5,598 bases of DNA from the NCBI GenBank assembly GCA_964387695.1, contig CAYLXI010000098.1:1-5598 (forward strand), read 5' to 3'. How positions within the stretch are numbered: position 1 is the first letter of the stretch; each line of letters opens with the position of its first letter. This document shows positions 1 to 5,440 of the stretch, piece after piece. The translations under genes and the position numbers were made by a program. This DNA comes from Thiosulfativibrio sp964387695. Lineage in GTDB: Bacteria > Pseudomonadota > Gammaproteobacteria > Thiomicrospirales > Thiomicrospiraceae. The notes under the pieces were generated by a model. The model did no database searches, was not told the origin of the DNA, and saw only the letters and a program-made list of their open reading frames with translations.

Positions 1-50
1 GAGGCTCTATTTATGGGTGCCCTTTCTCTCCGTTGTGCATCTGTAAGCAT
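1..50 (-). CDS. Possible 5' end of an unidentified gene, cut by the window edge
   Basis: An ATG at 50-48 opens a minus-strand frame that stays open to the edge, reading MLTDAQRERAPINRA. It is preceded by AAGGGG (62-57) with a 6-base spacer, a plausible ribosome binding site, and by a candidate promoter at 79-106 that would give a leader of about 22 bases. These three signals in register are the only support. Fifteen residues are too few to assign a family. Four of the first fifteen codons are AGA, AGG or CGG, which are usually uncommon, so a chance frame is possible. A plus-strand frame is also open over the same bases (1-105) but has no start or family signal. Confidence 0.35.
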   Translation of the reverse strand, partial: MLTDAQRRERAPINRA

Positions 51-78
51 ATCCAGCCCCTTGAAACCGTACTATTTG

Positions 79-106
79 ATTAAAAAGGGTATATATAAGA
101 TTTGAA
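79..106 (-). promoter_or_regulatory. Candidate sigma-70 promoter for the left-edge gene
   Basis: On the minus strand TTCAAA (106-101, 4 of 6 to consensus) and TTTAAT (84-79, 5 of 6) are separated by 16 bases. The predicted start is near 72, just ahead of the AAGGGG and ATG of the left-edge frame. The surroundings are very AT-rich, so chance matches are likely. One arm of the 83-149 inverted repeat lies over the spacer and -10 box. Confidence 0.3.
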
Positions 107-149
107 CAGGGGTATATATTTTAATATATACGCTTTTATATACCCTTTT
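83..149. repeat. Nested AT-rich inverted repeats
   Basis: The outer arms AAAAGGGTATATA (83-95) and TATATACCCTTTT (137-149) are perfectly complementary over 13 bp. Inside them a second perfect pair, GTATATATT (112-120) and AATATATAC (123-131), forms a tight hairpin or cruciform. The motif GGGTATATA occurs twice directly (87-95, 110-118) and once inverted (137-145). Symmetry and overlap with a candidate promoter suggest a protein-binding or structured leader site. No T-tract follows on either strand that would make it a convincing terminator. Confidence 0.55.
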
Positions 150-222
150 AAAGTAGATTGCATTATGCAATATAGAGTGCATGAGAAAGTAGAACGGCGT
201 TAAACCATTGATTTTAGGCATG

Positions 223-243
223 AAAAAACCCTCAATGAGAGGG
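223..243 (-). terminator. Intrinsic terminator after the tRNA gene
   Basis: On the minus strand CCCTC (243-239), loop TCATT, GAGGG (233-229) is followed directly by six T (228-223). It lies 15 bases past the encoded CCA end of the tRNA and would end the tRNA transcript, and any rpoD transcript reading through. The plus strand has no T-tract after the stem, so it works in one direction. Confidence 0.85.
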
Positions 244-258
244 CTTGATATTGTTGTT

Positions 259-335
259 TGGTGCCTCGTCCCAGACTCGAACTGGGGACCTACCGATTAT
301 GAGTCGGGTGCTCTAACCAACTGAGCTAACAAGGC
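259..335 (-). tRNA. tRNA with anticodon CAT, probably tRNA-Ile2
   Basis: The full 77-base cloverleaf is visible: acceptor stem GCCTTGT with ACGAGGC (one G-T pair), D stem GCTC/GAGC, loop CTCATAA with anticodon CAT at 301-299, T stem CCCAG/CTGGG with loop TTCGAGT, discriminator A, and an encoded CCA at the 3' end. A CAT elongator is either tRNA-Met or tRNA-Ile2, whose C34 is changed to lysidine by TilS to read AUA. Ile2 is favoured by the C29-G41 pair (U-A in E. coli elongator Met), by U43, and by the position of E. coli ileX near rpoD. It is not an initiator: the first pair is G1-C72. The top anticodon-stem pair is a C27/U43 mismatch. No strong promoter was found just upstream, so it may be co-transcribed with rpoD. 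The tRNA call is secure; the amino acid is inferred. Confidence 0.95.
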
Positions 336-593
336 AAATAGGTATATTTACTCTTTAATATTACATAAAGGGTAAAGAAACATTAATTTCATAATTAATC
401 ATCTTGGTAATTATGAGGTGCACATTATAATAATAATTTTGTGAGGCTGTAGAAGTATTTTACAAAAAAAACAATAAAGACTCACATAGATGGAAATTAA
501 GATATAAACAAGGAAAACACAGTTAAAATTTAACCATGCTTATCAACAACTCATTTACACAAAATACGGGGCAGGCTCAGATATTTTTCAAAA
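336..593. other. Intergenic region between rpoD and the tRNA gene
   Basis: This 258-base AT-rich stretch shows no credible reading frame. It contains a 9-bp inverted repeat, TCATAATTA (389-397) and TAATTATGA (408-416), with a 10-base loop, and a near-palindrome GTTAAA-A-TTTAAC (522-534). On the minus strand a run of eight T (471-464) occurs, but without a stable hairpin before it. I therefore see no convincing rpoD terminator here, and read-through into the tRNA is possible. Confidence 0.5.
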
Positions 594-2378
594 TTAATCT
601 AAAAAGCTTTTAAGTTTTTCTGCTCGACTTGGATGCCTGAGTTTACGCAGAGCTTTGGCTTCAATTTGACGAATTCTTTCACGCGTTACATCAAACTGCT
701 TTCCAACCTCTTCAAGTGTATGATCTGTATTCATTCCCAAACCAAAACGCATCCTTAGAACCTTTGCCTCGCGCGGTGTTAAAGTTCCTAGCATTTCACG
801 AGTAGTTTCTCCCATCCCTTCTAAATCTGCAGAATCTTGCGGTGAAAGAATATTAGAGTCTTCAATAAAATCTCCTAAAGAAGAATCTTCATCATCTCCA
901 ACAGGGGTTTCCATTGAAATGGGTTCTTTAGCAATTTTCATTACTTTTCTAACCTTATCCTCTGGCATTTCCATTTCTTCTGCCAGCTCTTCAGGTGTAG
1001 GTTCTCGCCCCATTTTTTGCAGTAATTGGCGCTGAATACGATTTAACTTATTAATGGTTTCAATCATGTGAACAGGAATACGAATGGTACGAGCCTGATC
1101 AGCAATTGATCGAGTAATTGCCTGACGAATCCACCAAGTAGCATAGGTAGAAAACTTGTAACCACGGCGATATTCAAATTTATCTACCGCTTTCATTAGG
1201 CCTATATTACCCTCTTGAATCAAATCAAGAAACTGCAAACCACGATTGGTGTATTTTTTAGCTATTGAGATAACCAAGCGTAAATTAGCTTCAATCATTT
1301 CTCGTTTTGCGGCACGGGCTTTGGTTTCAGAACGGCTTAATACTTTATAAATTTCTTTATAGGACTTAATTGGCATTTTTTCTGAAATTTCAATCATTGC
1401 TAGGCGCTTTTGAGCTCGTTTGATATCACCACGAACCATTTCAAGAGAGGCTGCTTTTTTTGGATCTTTGTCTTTGAGAACATCAATCATCCCGTAATCC
1501 GTTTCAGAACCGACAAAGGCTTTTAAAAAAACTGACCTAGAAACGCCTATTTTACGCATAACAATATTAACAATAGTTCTTTCTTGTTCACGAATCTGAC
1601 TAATTTTGAGCTTTACCAACTTTATTGATTTTATGACAAATATAGGCGACAGTTTAATTTTCTTTAAAAGATCTACCACCTCTAAGCGTTTTTTAATCGC
1701 TTTAGAATCTCCATACCCATACTTTGCTTCAGATTCTATTGCTGCTTCACTTGCTTTAGTAATAGCTTTAATAAACTCTGCCAACTCTTCTGGGTTAATA
1801 CCGTCCTCTCTTTCAACACCCGAATCAATATCAGGAGAAAGCTCTTCAATTGGAATATCAATTAGATCTGCTGGACGAATAAATCCCTGTAAAAAATCTG
1901 CAACCTTCCCTGTTCCCTGCTCAATTTTGGCAAAGTTAGTAGCAAAGTTTGCCCCCGTTGATGGGTACTTAGCTAAAGCTTCAAGCATATCACGAATACC
2001 ATATTCGATACGCTTTGCAATATCCACTTCGCCCGCTCGAGATAAAAGCTCAACAGAGCCCATTTCACGCATATACATACGAACAGGATCGGTTGTACGA
2101 CCAAATTCCGCATCCACTTCTGCTAAGGCTAAAATAGCCACCTCAGCTGCCGCTTCGTCAAAAGAGGTTCCCTCTTTTGTCAATAACTCATCCATATCAG
2201 GAGCGGAGTCAAATAAACGAATGCCAAAATCTTTTAAAATAGTTAGCACTTGCCCAAGCTGATCTTCTTCAATATCATCAGGCAAAACATCGTTTACGTC
2301 GGAAAAGGTTAAATAACCCAGATCTTTCGCTCTTTCAATCAAATCAATTAACTGTTGTTTTCTTTCAACTCTTGTCAT
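594..2378 (-). CDS. rpoD: RNA polymerase primary sigma factor RpoD (sigma-70)
   Basis: RpoD binds core RNA polymerase and directs it to -10/-35 promoters of housekeeping genes. From the ATG at 2378 the protein has 594 residues. Region 1.1 fills about residues 1-80, with the family motif GYLTF at 21-25. Region 1.2 includes TTDPVRMYMREMG (about 95-107). A non-conserved region of roughly 230 residues follows, without the long acidic run of E. coli. Regions 2.1-2.4 (about 362-431) include NLRLVISIAKKY, the -10 melting segment YKFSTYATWWIRQAI, and SIADQART. The sigma finger GDDEDSSLGDFIED lies near 494-507. Region 4.2 (about 554-582), with the -35 helix VTRERIRQIEAKALRKLRH, ends the protein. The ATG has GAGG five bases upstream and places GYL within one residue of its position in E. 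coli. An in-frame TTG at 2402 would add eight residues but lacks a binding site. Identity is certain; the start is likely. Confidence 0.98.
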   Translation of the reverse strand: MTRVERKQQLIDLIERAKDLGYLTFSDVNDVLPDDIEEDQLGQVLTILKDFGIRLFDSAPDMDELLTKEGTSFDEAAAEVAILALAEVDAEFGRTTDPVRMYMREMGSVELLSRAGEVDIAKRIEYGIRDMLEALAKYPSTGANFATNFAKIEQGTGKVADFLQGFIRPADLIDIPIEELSPDIDSGVEREDGINPEELAEFIKAITKASEAAIESEAKYGYGDSKAIKKRLEVVDLLKKIKLSPIFVIKSIKLVKLKISQIREQERTIVNIVMRKIGVSRSVFLKAFVGSETDYGMIDVLKDKDPKKAASLEMVRGDIKRAQKRLAMIEISEKMPIKSYKEIYKVLSRSETKARAAKREMIEANLRLVISIAKKYTNRGLQFLDLIQEGNIGLMKAVDKFEYRRGYKFSTYATWWIRQAITRSIADQARTIRIPVHMIETINKLNRIQRQLLQKMGREPTPEELAEEMEMPEDKVRKVMKIAKEPISMETPVGDDEDSSLGDFIEDSNILSPQDSADLEGMGETTREMLGTLTPREAKVLRMRFGLGMNTDHTLEEVGKQFDVTRERIRQIEAKALRKLRHPSRAEKLKSFLD

Positions 2379-2404
2379 GCCTGCCTCAATTTCAGATACC
2401 AATA

Positions 2405-2421
2405 TTCTGCAAAAAGCAGAA
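2405..2421 (-). other. Hairpin in the rpoD leader
   Basis: TTCTGC and GCAGAA form a perfect 6-bp stem around five T on the minus strand. It lies just downstream of the TATAAT at 2433-2428, so a transcript from that promoter would begin at or within the hairpin. It ends 26 bases before the ATG. No T-tract follows, so it is not a terminator. Hairpins at mRNA 5' ends are known to slow decay; that role here is inferred. Confidence 0.5.
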
Positions 2422-2427
2422 CTCTTA

Positions 2428-2456
2428 ATTATATTAAACTTCTTATCGTTTTAAAA
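2428..2456 (-). promoter_or_regulatory. Candidate rpoD-proximal promoter with consensus -10
   Basis: A perfect TATAAT (2433-2428) has TTTTAA (2456-2451, 3 of 6) 17 bases upstream on the minus strand. The predicted start is near 2421, giving a leader of about 43 bases to the rpoD ATG. The weak -35 suggests low or activator-dependent strength. It overlaps the -10 of the upstream candidate promoter. Confidence 0.45.
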
Positions 2457-2481
2457 TAGTGCCTAACTAGACATTTTTCAA
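2453..2481 (-). promoter_or_regulatory. Candidate internal promoter for rpoD
   Basis: TTGAAA (2481-2476, 5 of 6) and TATTTT (2458-2453, 4 of 6) have the ideal 17-base spacing on the minus strand in the dnaG-rpoD gap. The start would be near 2446. In E. coli separate rpoD promoters lie inside dnaG, so independent sigma transcription is expected, but this site is predicted only. Confidence 0.5.
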
Positions 2482-2543
2482 GGTCTCAAAAAAAATTAAC
2501 ATAAATTTACCAATTTGGTTTTTTTAAAACTCTCTAAAATGCT

Positions 2544-4307
2544 TTATTTTCCTTTTTTTTCTACTTGCTTTTTAAACCAGTCCGTCATCACCTTATCGTT
2601 CTGAATAACTTGTTTTTCTTCTCTAAAAGACTCTAGTGTCATTACAAGATGACTTGTCATCGTTGAATATTCAGCCACCAAAAACTTCTCTTCATCTTTT
2701 AAGGGAATCGCCTTTATTTTTTTTAAAATATCTTGCCTATTAGGGTCTAGAAAAAAATCTTGAAGCGCTATTTTTGAATAATCGTGTTTTTTTAGATACA
2801 CGACCATTACTGCAAAAAACCGATACTCTGAAATCTCGGAGCTACTTAAATCATCCAATAAATCTTCAGAAAATACAGCTGCCCACTCTGGATGCTTAAA
2901 TAAAACACCAGTAAGTTTTAATATTAAATGCGCCACTTTATAACGGGGTTTATCAGAGGATAGATGTTTTTCAAATCTTTTGGTTGAGCTGACTCTTAAC
3001 CCCATAATTTGCCCGAGTCTCCAAACAGGTAAACCGACAAGTCTTGATAAATCTTCAGTTAACACATCTTGAAAACTCATGGGTGCAGACACTATATATG
3101 GCTGAACTCTAGCAACATATTGATGACGACCTTCAGAAGTTTCAAGCGGCACACTCAAGTCAGACTTCAGTTTCTTAAACAAAAAATCGGACATTAACAT
3201 CGCCTCAGCAATGCGTTTTTGAAAGTTTTTAACACCTTCTTTTCGGATTGTAGAATCAGGATCTTCATCTTCATCCAAAAATAAAAACTTAATAACTCTC
3301 TCACCCGTATACCTAGGAAGAGCTAGCTCTAGTGCTTTCCAAGCCGCTTTTATACCTGCTTTATCTCCATCAAAACAAAAAATTATTTCACTAGATTCTC
3401 TAAAAAGCAATTCCAAATGCTCCATTGTGGTGGCTGTGCCAAGAGTAGCTACGGCATTGCAGATTCCAAACTGAGCGAGGACGACTACATCCATATAACC
3501 TTCAACCACTAAAACATGATTAAAGACTTGCCGAGATTGCCGCATCTCATACAAACCATACAAAACTTCACTTTTATGAAATATCGGGGTTTCAGGTGAA
3601 TTAAGATATTTAGGCTGGTCATTATCGATTACTCGCCCACCAAATGCTATGACCCTTCCCCGTCCATCCCGAATAGGAAACATAATTCTATGACGAAAAC
3701 GATCATAAATTTGACCACCCTCTTTTTTGACCAACATCCCCGATAAAATTAACTCCTGCCTAAGAGTTTCATCTGCCTGCAAACCAGGAGCTAAAGAGCT
3801 CCAGCCGGGCGGGGCTAGTCCTATAACAAAATTTTTCGCGGTTTCAGACGTTAAGCCTCGCCCCTTGATATACTGCTTTGCATCTTCTGAAGACTTATGA
3901 ACTTTGAGCTGATTACGATAAAACTTGGCCACCAGATGCATTACATCGTATAAATCCCGCTGTTGTCTTTGTAATTTAACTGCTTCAGGAGAAATCTTTT
4001 CCCTAGGAACATCCATACCATTTTGTGCAGCTAACATTTCAATTGCCTCAACAAAACTTAAACCGTCATACTCCATCATAAACTTCAGTGCATCTCCACT
4101 AGCACCACAGCCAAAACAATGATAAAGCTGTTTTTGAGAGCTAACATTAAATGAAGGTGTCTTTTCCCCATGAAATGGACAACAAGCCTTATAAGAAGCG
4201 CCTGCTTTTTTAAGAGGCACTCGCAGACTGATCACCTGAACAATATCAGATCTAGCTAACAAGCTTTCAATAAAACTTCTTGGAATACTTCCTTGATGTC
4301 CTGTCAA
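2544..4307 (-). CDS. dnaG: DNA primase DnaG
   Basis: DnaG makes the short RNA primers for leading- and lagging-strand synthesis and is recruited by the replicative helicase DnaB. At 587 residues it has normal length. The N-terminal CHC2 zinc domain shows ligands C43, H46, C64 and C67 in CCPFH and CFGCG. The polymerase core follows, with YDRFRHRIMFPI (201-212), GRVIAFGGRV (217-226) and PKYLNSPETPIFHKS (232-246). The TOPRIM fold has E269 in VVEGYMDVV, D313 and D315 in DGDKAG, and D349/D351 in EDPDSTIRKEG, so all metal-binding acids are present. Residues from about 440 form the weakly conserved helicase-binding domain. The start is TTG: AGGGAG (4318-4313) sits five bases upstream, and the next residues match family N-termini (IPR.FI..LLAR.DIV). 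No in-frame ATG lies near. It is separated from yqeY by a terminator and from rpoD by 165 bases. Confidence 0.98.
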   Translation of the reverse strand: MTGHQGSIPRSFIESLLARSDIVQVISLRVPLKKAGASYKACCPFHGEKTPSFNVSSQKQLYHCFGCGASGDALKFMMEYDGLSFVEAIEMLAAQNGMDVPREKISPEAVKLQRQQRDLYDVMHLVAKFYRNQLKVHKSSEDAKQYIKGRGLTSETAKNFVIGLAPPGWSSLAPGLQADETLRQELILSGMLVKKEGGQIYDRFRHRIMFPIRDGRGRVIAFGGRVIDNDQPKYLNSPETPIFHKSEVLYGLYEMRQSRQVFNHVLVVEGYMDVVVLAQFGICNAVATLGTATTMEHLELLFRESSEIIFCFDGDKAGIKAAWKALELALPRYTGERVIKFLFLDEDEDPDSTIRKEGVKNFQKRIAEAMLMSDFLFKKLKSDLSVPLETSEGRHQYVARVQPYIVSAPMSFQDVLTEDLSRLVGLPVWRLGQIMGLRVSSTKRFEKHLSSDKPRYKVAHLILKLTGVLFKHPEWAAVFSEDLLDDLSSSEISEYRFFAVMVVYLKKHDYSKIALQDFFLDPNRQDILKKIKAIPLKDEEKFLVAEYSTMTSHLVMTLESFREEKQVIQNDKVMTDWFKKQVEKKGK

Positions 4308-4312
4308 AGTGA

Positions 4313-4318
4313 CTCCCT
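4313..4318 (-). promoter_or_regulatory. Ribosome binding site fixing the dnaG TTG start
   Basis: AGGGAG on the minus strand is five bases before TTG at 4307-4305. This spacing, together with family-like residues right after the start, is why TTG is accepted although it is an inefficient initiator. Confidence 0.75.
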
Positions 4319-4330
4319 ATACCTAAAAAA

Positions 4331-4472
4331 CCTTACTTAGATGGCAGATAACACTGTCTCTTGCCCTCCATTAATTTACAAAACACCCTCTCAACCAATG
4401 AGTGAAACATCTGTTTTTTATAAACGCCTCGCTAACAAGCTCTAGCACTCTATATCCAGTTTCTAAGTAGGG
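4331..4472. repeat. Inverted-repeat element 1, within the dnaG leader
   Basis: CCTTACTTAGA (4331-4341) and TCTAAGTAGGG (4462-4472) pair over 11 bp with one G-T wobble in the plus-strand sense, or one A/C mismatch in the minus-strand transcript. Just inside, TGG (4342-4344) can pair with CCA (4456-4458) past a 3-base bulge. On the minus strand the far arm is followed directly by six T. The arm with CTTAGAAACTGGAT (4467-4454) matches 13 of 14 bases of element 2 at 4666-4653, and the opposite arms also resemble each other (10 of 13). It may be a miniature mobile or intergenic repeat, or a structured leader. Confidence 0.45.
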
Positions 4473-4487
4473 ATTGGGCTATAAATT

Positions 4488-4516
4488 AAAATATTTTCTT
4501 GAGAAATCCCGTACAA
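4488..4516 (-). promoter_or_regulatory. Candidate dnaG promoter
   Basis: TTGTAC (4516-4511, 3 of 6) and TATTTT (4493-4488, 4 of 6) lie 17 bases apart on the minus strand, 12 bases after the T-tract of the terminator. The start would be near 4481. The boxes are weak; placement just past the terminator is the main argument. Confidence 0.35.
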
Positions 4517-4528
4517 GCGTTAAAACGC

Positions 4529-4554
4529 AAAAAACCCATCAGTAAACTGATGGG
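4529..4554 (-). terminator. Strong intrinsic terminator between yqeY and dnaG
   Basis: On the minus strand CCCATCAG (4554-4547), loop TTTA, CTGATGGG (4542-4535) is a perfect 8-bp stem followed at once by six T (4534-4529). In E. coli a terminator between rpsU and dnaG lets only part of the transcripts continue into dnaG; this one sits in the equivalent place and should separate abundant rpsU-yqeY mRNA from scarce dnaG-rpoD mRNA. On the plus strand only three T follow, so it is one-directional. Confidence 0.92.
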
Positions 4555-4603
4555 CTTTGAAAGCTAAGCAATGCATTAACGATATAAGTATGATTATAAA
4601 ATC

Positions 4604-4676
4604 AAACCCCTGCTTATAAAACTGTCAGATAGCACCAGATATTGCCCCACACATCCAGCTTCTAAGACAGGGGTTT
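4604..4676. repeat. Inverted-repeat element 2, downstream of yqeY
   Basis: AAACCCCTG-CTTA (4604-4616) pairs with TAAG-A-CAGGGGTTT (4663-4676) over 13 bp with a single bulged A at 4667, enclosing 46 bases. Its inner motif ATCCAGCTTCTAAG (4653-4666) recurs with one change at 4454-4467, 199 bases away, and both are followed 11-13 bases later by CTATA. The stem could protect the 3' end of rpsU-yqeY RNA, or it may be a copy of a genomic repeat. The arms are not followed by an unbroken T-tract. Confidence 0.5.
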
Positions 4677-4688
4677 AGTCTATATAAT

Positions 4689-4708
4689 AAAAAAACTTAG
4701 CCAAGTTT
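4689..4708 (-). terminator. Weak terminator-like hairpin over the yqeY stop codon
   Basis: On the minus strand AAACTT (4708-4703), loop GGCT, AAGTTT (4698-4693) runs into a tract of seven T (4695-4689). The stop codon TAA at 4699-4697 is inside it. Only one G-C pair supports the 6-bp stem and translating ribosomes would melt it, so any termination should be poor. Confidence 0.3.
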
Positions 4709-5149
4709 AGTTTTTATTAATTTACTAACCTCACTCATATCTGCACGACCCTGTATTTGAAGCTTTAATACCCCCATAACCTTGCCCATTTCTTGCATAG
4801 AAGTAGCTCCTGATTCAGATATAGCTTTAGCAACCATCTTATCAACCTCTTCTTGCGTTAAAGGCTGAGGCAAAAACTCTTGAATCACAGTCATCTCAAA
4901 GGCTTCTTTCTTTGCAAGCTCTGGACGATTCGCTTCTAAAAACTGCTTTTCAGACTCTCGACGCTGCTTTAACATTTTACCCAGAATGGGCAGAATTTCC
5001 GCATCATTCTCAAGCGTTATTTGACTATCAATTTCAATTTGCCTTATCGCAGATTGCATCGTACGAATAACCATCAAACGATCTTTTTCTTTAGCTCTCA
5101 TTGCATCTTTCATTGCTTGAGATAGGTTTGCCCTTAATTCACTAGACAT
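4697..5149 (-). CDS. yqeY: GatB/YqeY domain protein
   Basis: This 150-residue protein is a complete YqeY-family member, normal in length. The family resembles the C-terminal tail domain of the GatB subunit of tRNA-dependent amidotransferase, so a link to tRNA is suspected, but its actual function is unsettled. Family hallmarks are visible: an N-terminal helical part with KDAMRAKEKDRLMVIR (about 14-29), the segment LGKMLKQRRESEKQF (about 56-70), EFLPQPLTQEEVD (about 91-103), and a C-terminal part with GATSMQEMGKVMG (about 114-126) and GRADMSEVSKLIKTKL (about 134-149). It has no signal peptide or membrane segment and should be cytoplasmic. The ATG follows AAGGA by five bases, and that site overlaps the rpsU stop codon, so it is co-transcribed and probably translationally coupled with rpsU. 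The same rpsU-yqeY-dnaG-rpoD order is known in Pseudomonas. Confidence 0.95.
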   Translation of the reverse strand: MSSELRANLSQAMKDAMRAKEKDRLMVIRTMQSAIRQIEIDSQITLENDAEILPILGKMLKQRRESEKQFLEANRPELAKKEAFEMTVIQEFLPQPLTQEEVDKMVAKAISESGATSMQEMGKVMGVLKLQIQGRADMSEVSKLIKTKLG

Positions 5150-5154
5150 ATCAG

Positions 5155-5159
5155 TCCTT
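5155..5159 (-). promoter_or_regulatory. yqeY ribosome binding site overlapping the rpsU stop codon
   Basis: AAGGA on the minus strand shares its first two bases with the rpsU stop TAA (5160-5158) and is five bases from the yqeY ATG. Ribosomes finishing rpsU would sit over it, which favours coupled re-initiation. Confidence 0.75.
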
Positions 5160-5373
5160 AGTACATGCGTACTGTGCGACGAGTCTCTCGTGACAAACGC
5201 TTAGCTAAACGCTTAACTGCAGCGGCTTTCATGCGTTTTTTTGCCCAAGTTGGCTTTTCAAAAAACTCTCTTTTGCGTGATTCTGTTAAAACGCCCGCTT
5301 TCTCACACGCACGCTTAAAACGACGCAAGGCAACATCAAAAGGCTCTGTATCTCTTACTTTTACACTTGGCAT
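5158..5373 (-). CDS. rpsU: 30S ribosomal protein S21
   Basis: S21 is a small basic protein of the 30S platform near the 3' end of 16S rRNA, where it aids initiation on natural mRNAs. The frame is 71 residues, the same as in E. coli, and holds the family signature EPFDVALRRFKRACEKAGVL (10-29), then REFFEKPTWAKKR (35-47) and the arginine- and lysine-rich tail ending in VRMY. It has no cleavable signal or membrane segment. The ATG is preceded by a modest AGAGAA site (5383-5378) with four bases between. It is the first gene of the operon, behind a good promoter about 60 bases upstream of the ATG, and lies 8 bases before yqeY. Confidence 0.98.
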   Translation of the reverse strand: MPSVKVRDTEPFDVALRRFKRACEKAGVLTESRKREFFEKPTWAKKRMKAAAVKRLAKRLSRETRRTVRMY

Positions 5374-5440
5374 AGTATTCTCTTTCTTAAAATTCAGGTT
5401 TTAATCGACTCTCAATTTTTTGAAAATCGTGAAGAGATGA

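Larger units (their letters stand above)
4308..4696. other. Non-coding gap between yqeY and dnaG
   Basis: No credible reading frame is present in these 389 bases. Along the minus strand the gap holds a weak hairpin over the yqeY stop codon, an inverted-repeat element (4604-4676), a strong terminator (4529-4554), a small GCGTT/AACGC inverted repeat (4517-4528), a candidate promoter (4488-4516), a second inverted-repeat element spanning most of the presumed dnaG leader (4331-4472), six T (4330-4325), and the dnaG ribosome binding site (4318-4313). A dnaG transcript from this promoter would have an unusually long leader of about 170 bases. Confidence 0.7.

Noticed and set aside
1..105. Plus-strand frame ending at TGA 103-105
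   Set aside because: Open by chance over 34 codons, unrecognisable product, and it runs through the inverted-repeat arm; the minus-strand frame has better start signals.
259..280. Attachment site of an integrated element at the tRNA 3' end
   Set aside because: No second copy of the tRNA 3' end and no integrase gene is visible in the window.
464..534. rpoD terminator from the T8 tract or the GTTAAA-A-TTTAAC palindrome
   Set aside because: The T8 tract has no hairpin before it, and the palindrome has a one-base centre, no G-C core and no T-tract directly after.
540..548. DnaA-box-like TTATCAACA
   Set aside because: One mismatch to TTATCCACA and a single copy; no cluster or AT-rich unwinding context to suggest an origin.
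1606..2262. 218-codon open frame on the plus strand
   Set aside because: It lies entirely antisense to rpoD, has Ser/Ile-rich composition typical of a mirrored frame, and matches no family; rpoD is unmistakable.
594..2402. rpoD starting at the TTG at 2402
   Set aside because: No ribosome binding site precedes it, and it directly abuts the leader hairpin; the ATG at 2378 has GAGG at good spacing and fits the family N-terminus.
2488..2520. Terminator after dnaG with eight T on the minus strand
   Set aside because: Only weak AT-rich pairing such as AAATT/AATTT precedes the T-run and it is not adjacent; no GC-containing stem.
3925..4122. 65-codon open frame on the plus strand
   Set aside because: Antisense to the zinc-binding and linker part of dnaG, with no binding site or family signal.
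4410..4426. LexA-like half site CTGTTTTTTATAAACG
   Set aside because: Only one CTGT half matches; the second half lacks ACAG at the required distance.
5165..5404. 79-codon open frame on the plus strand
   Set aside because: Antisense to rpsU; its arginine-rich residues mirror the basic codons of S21.
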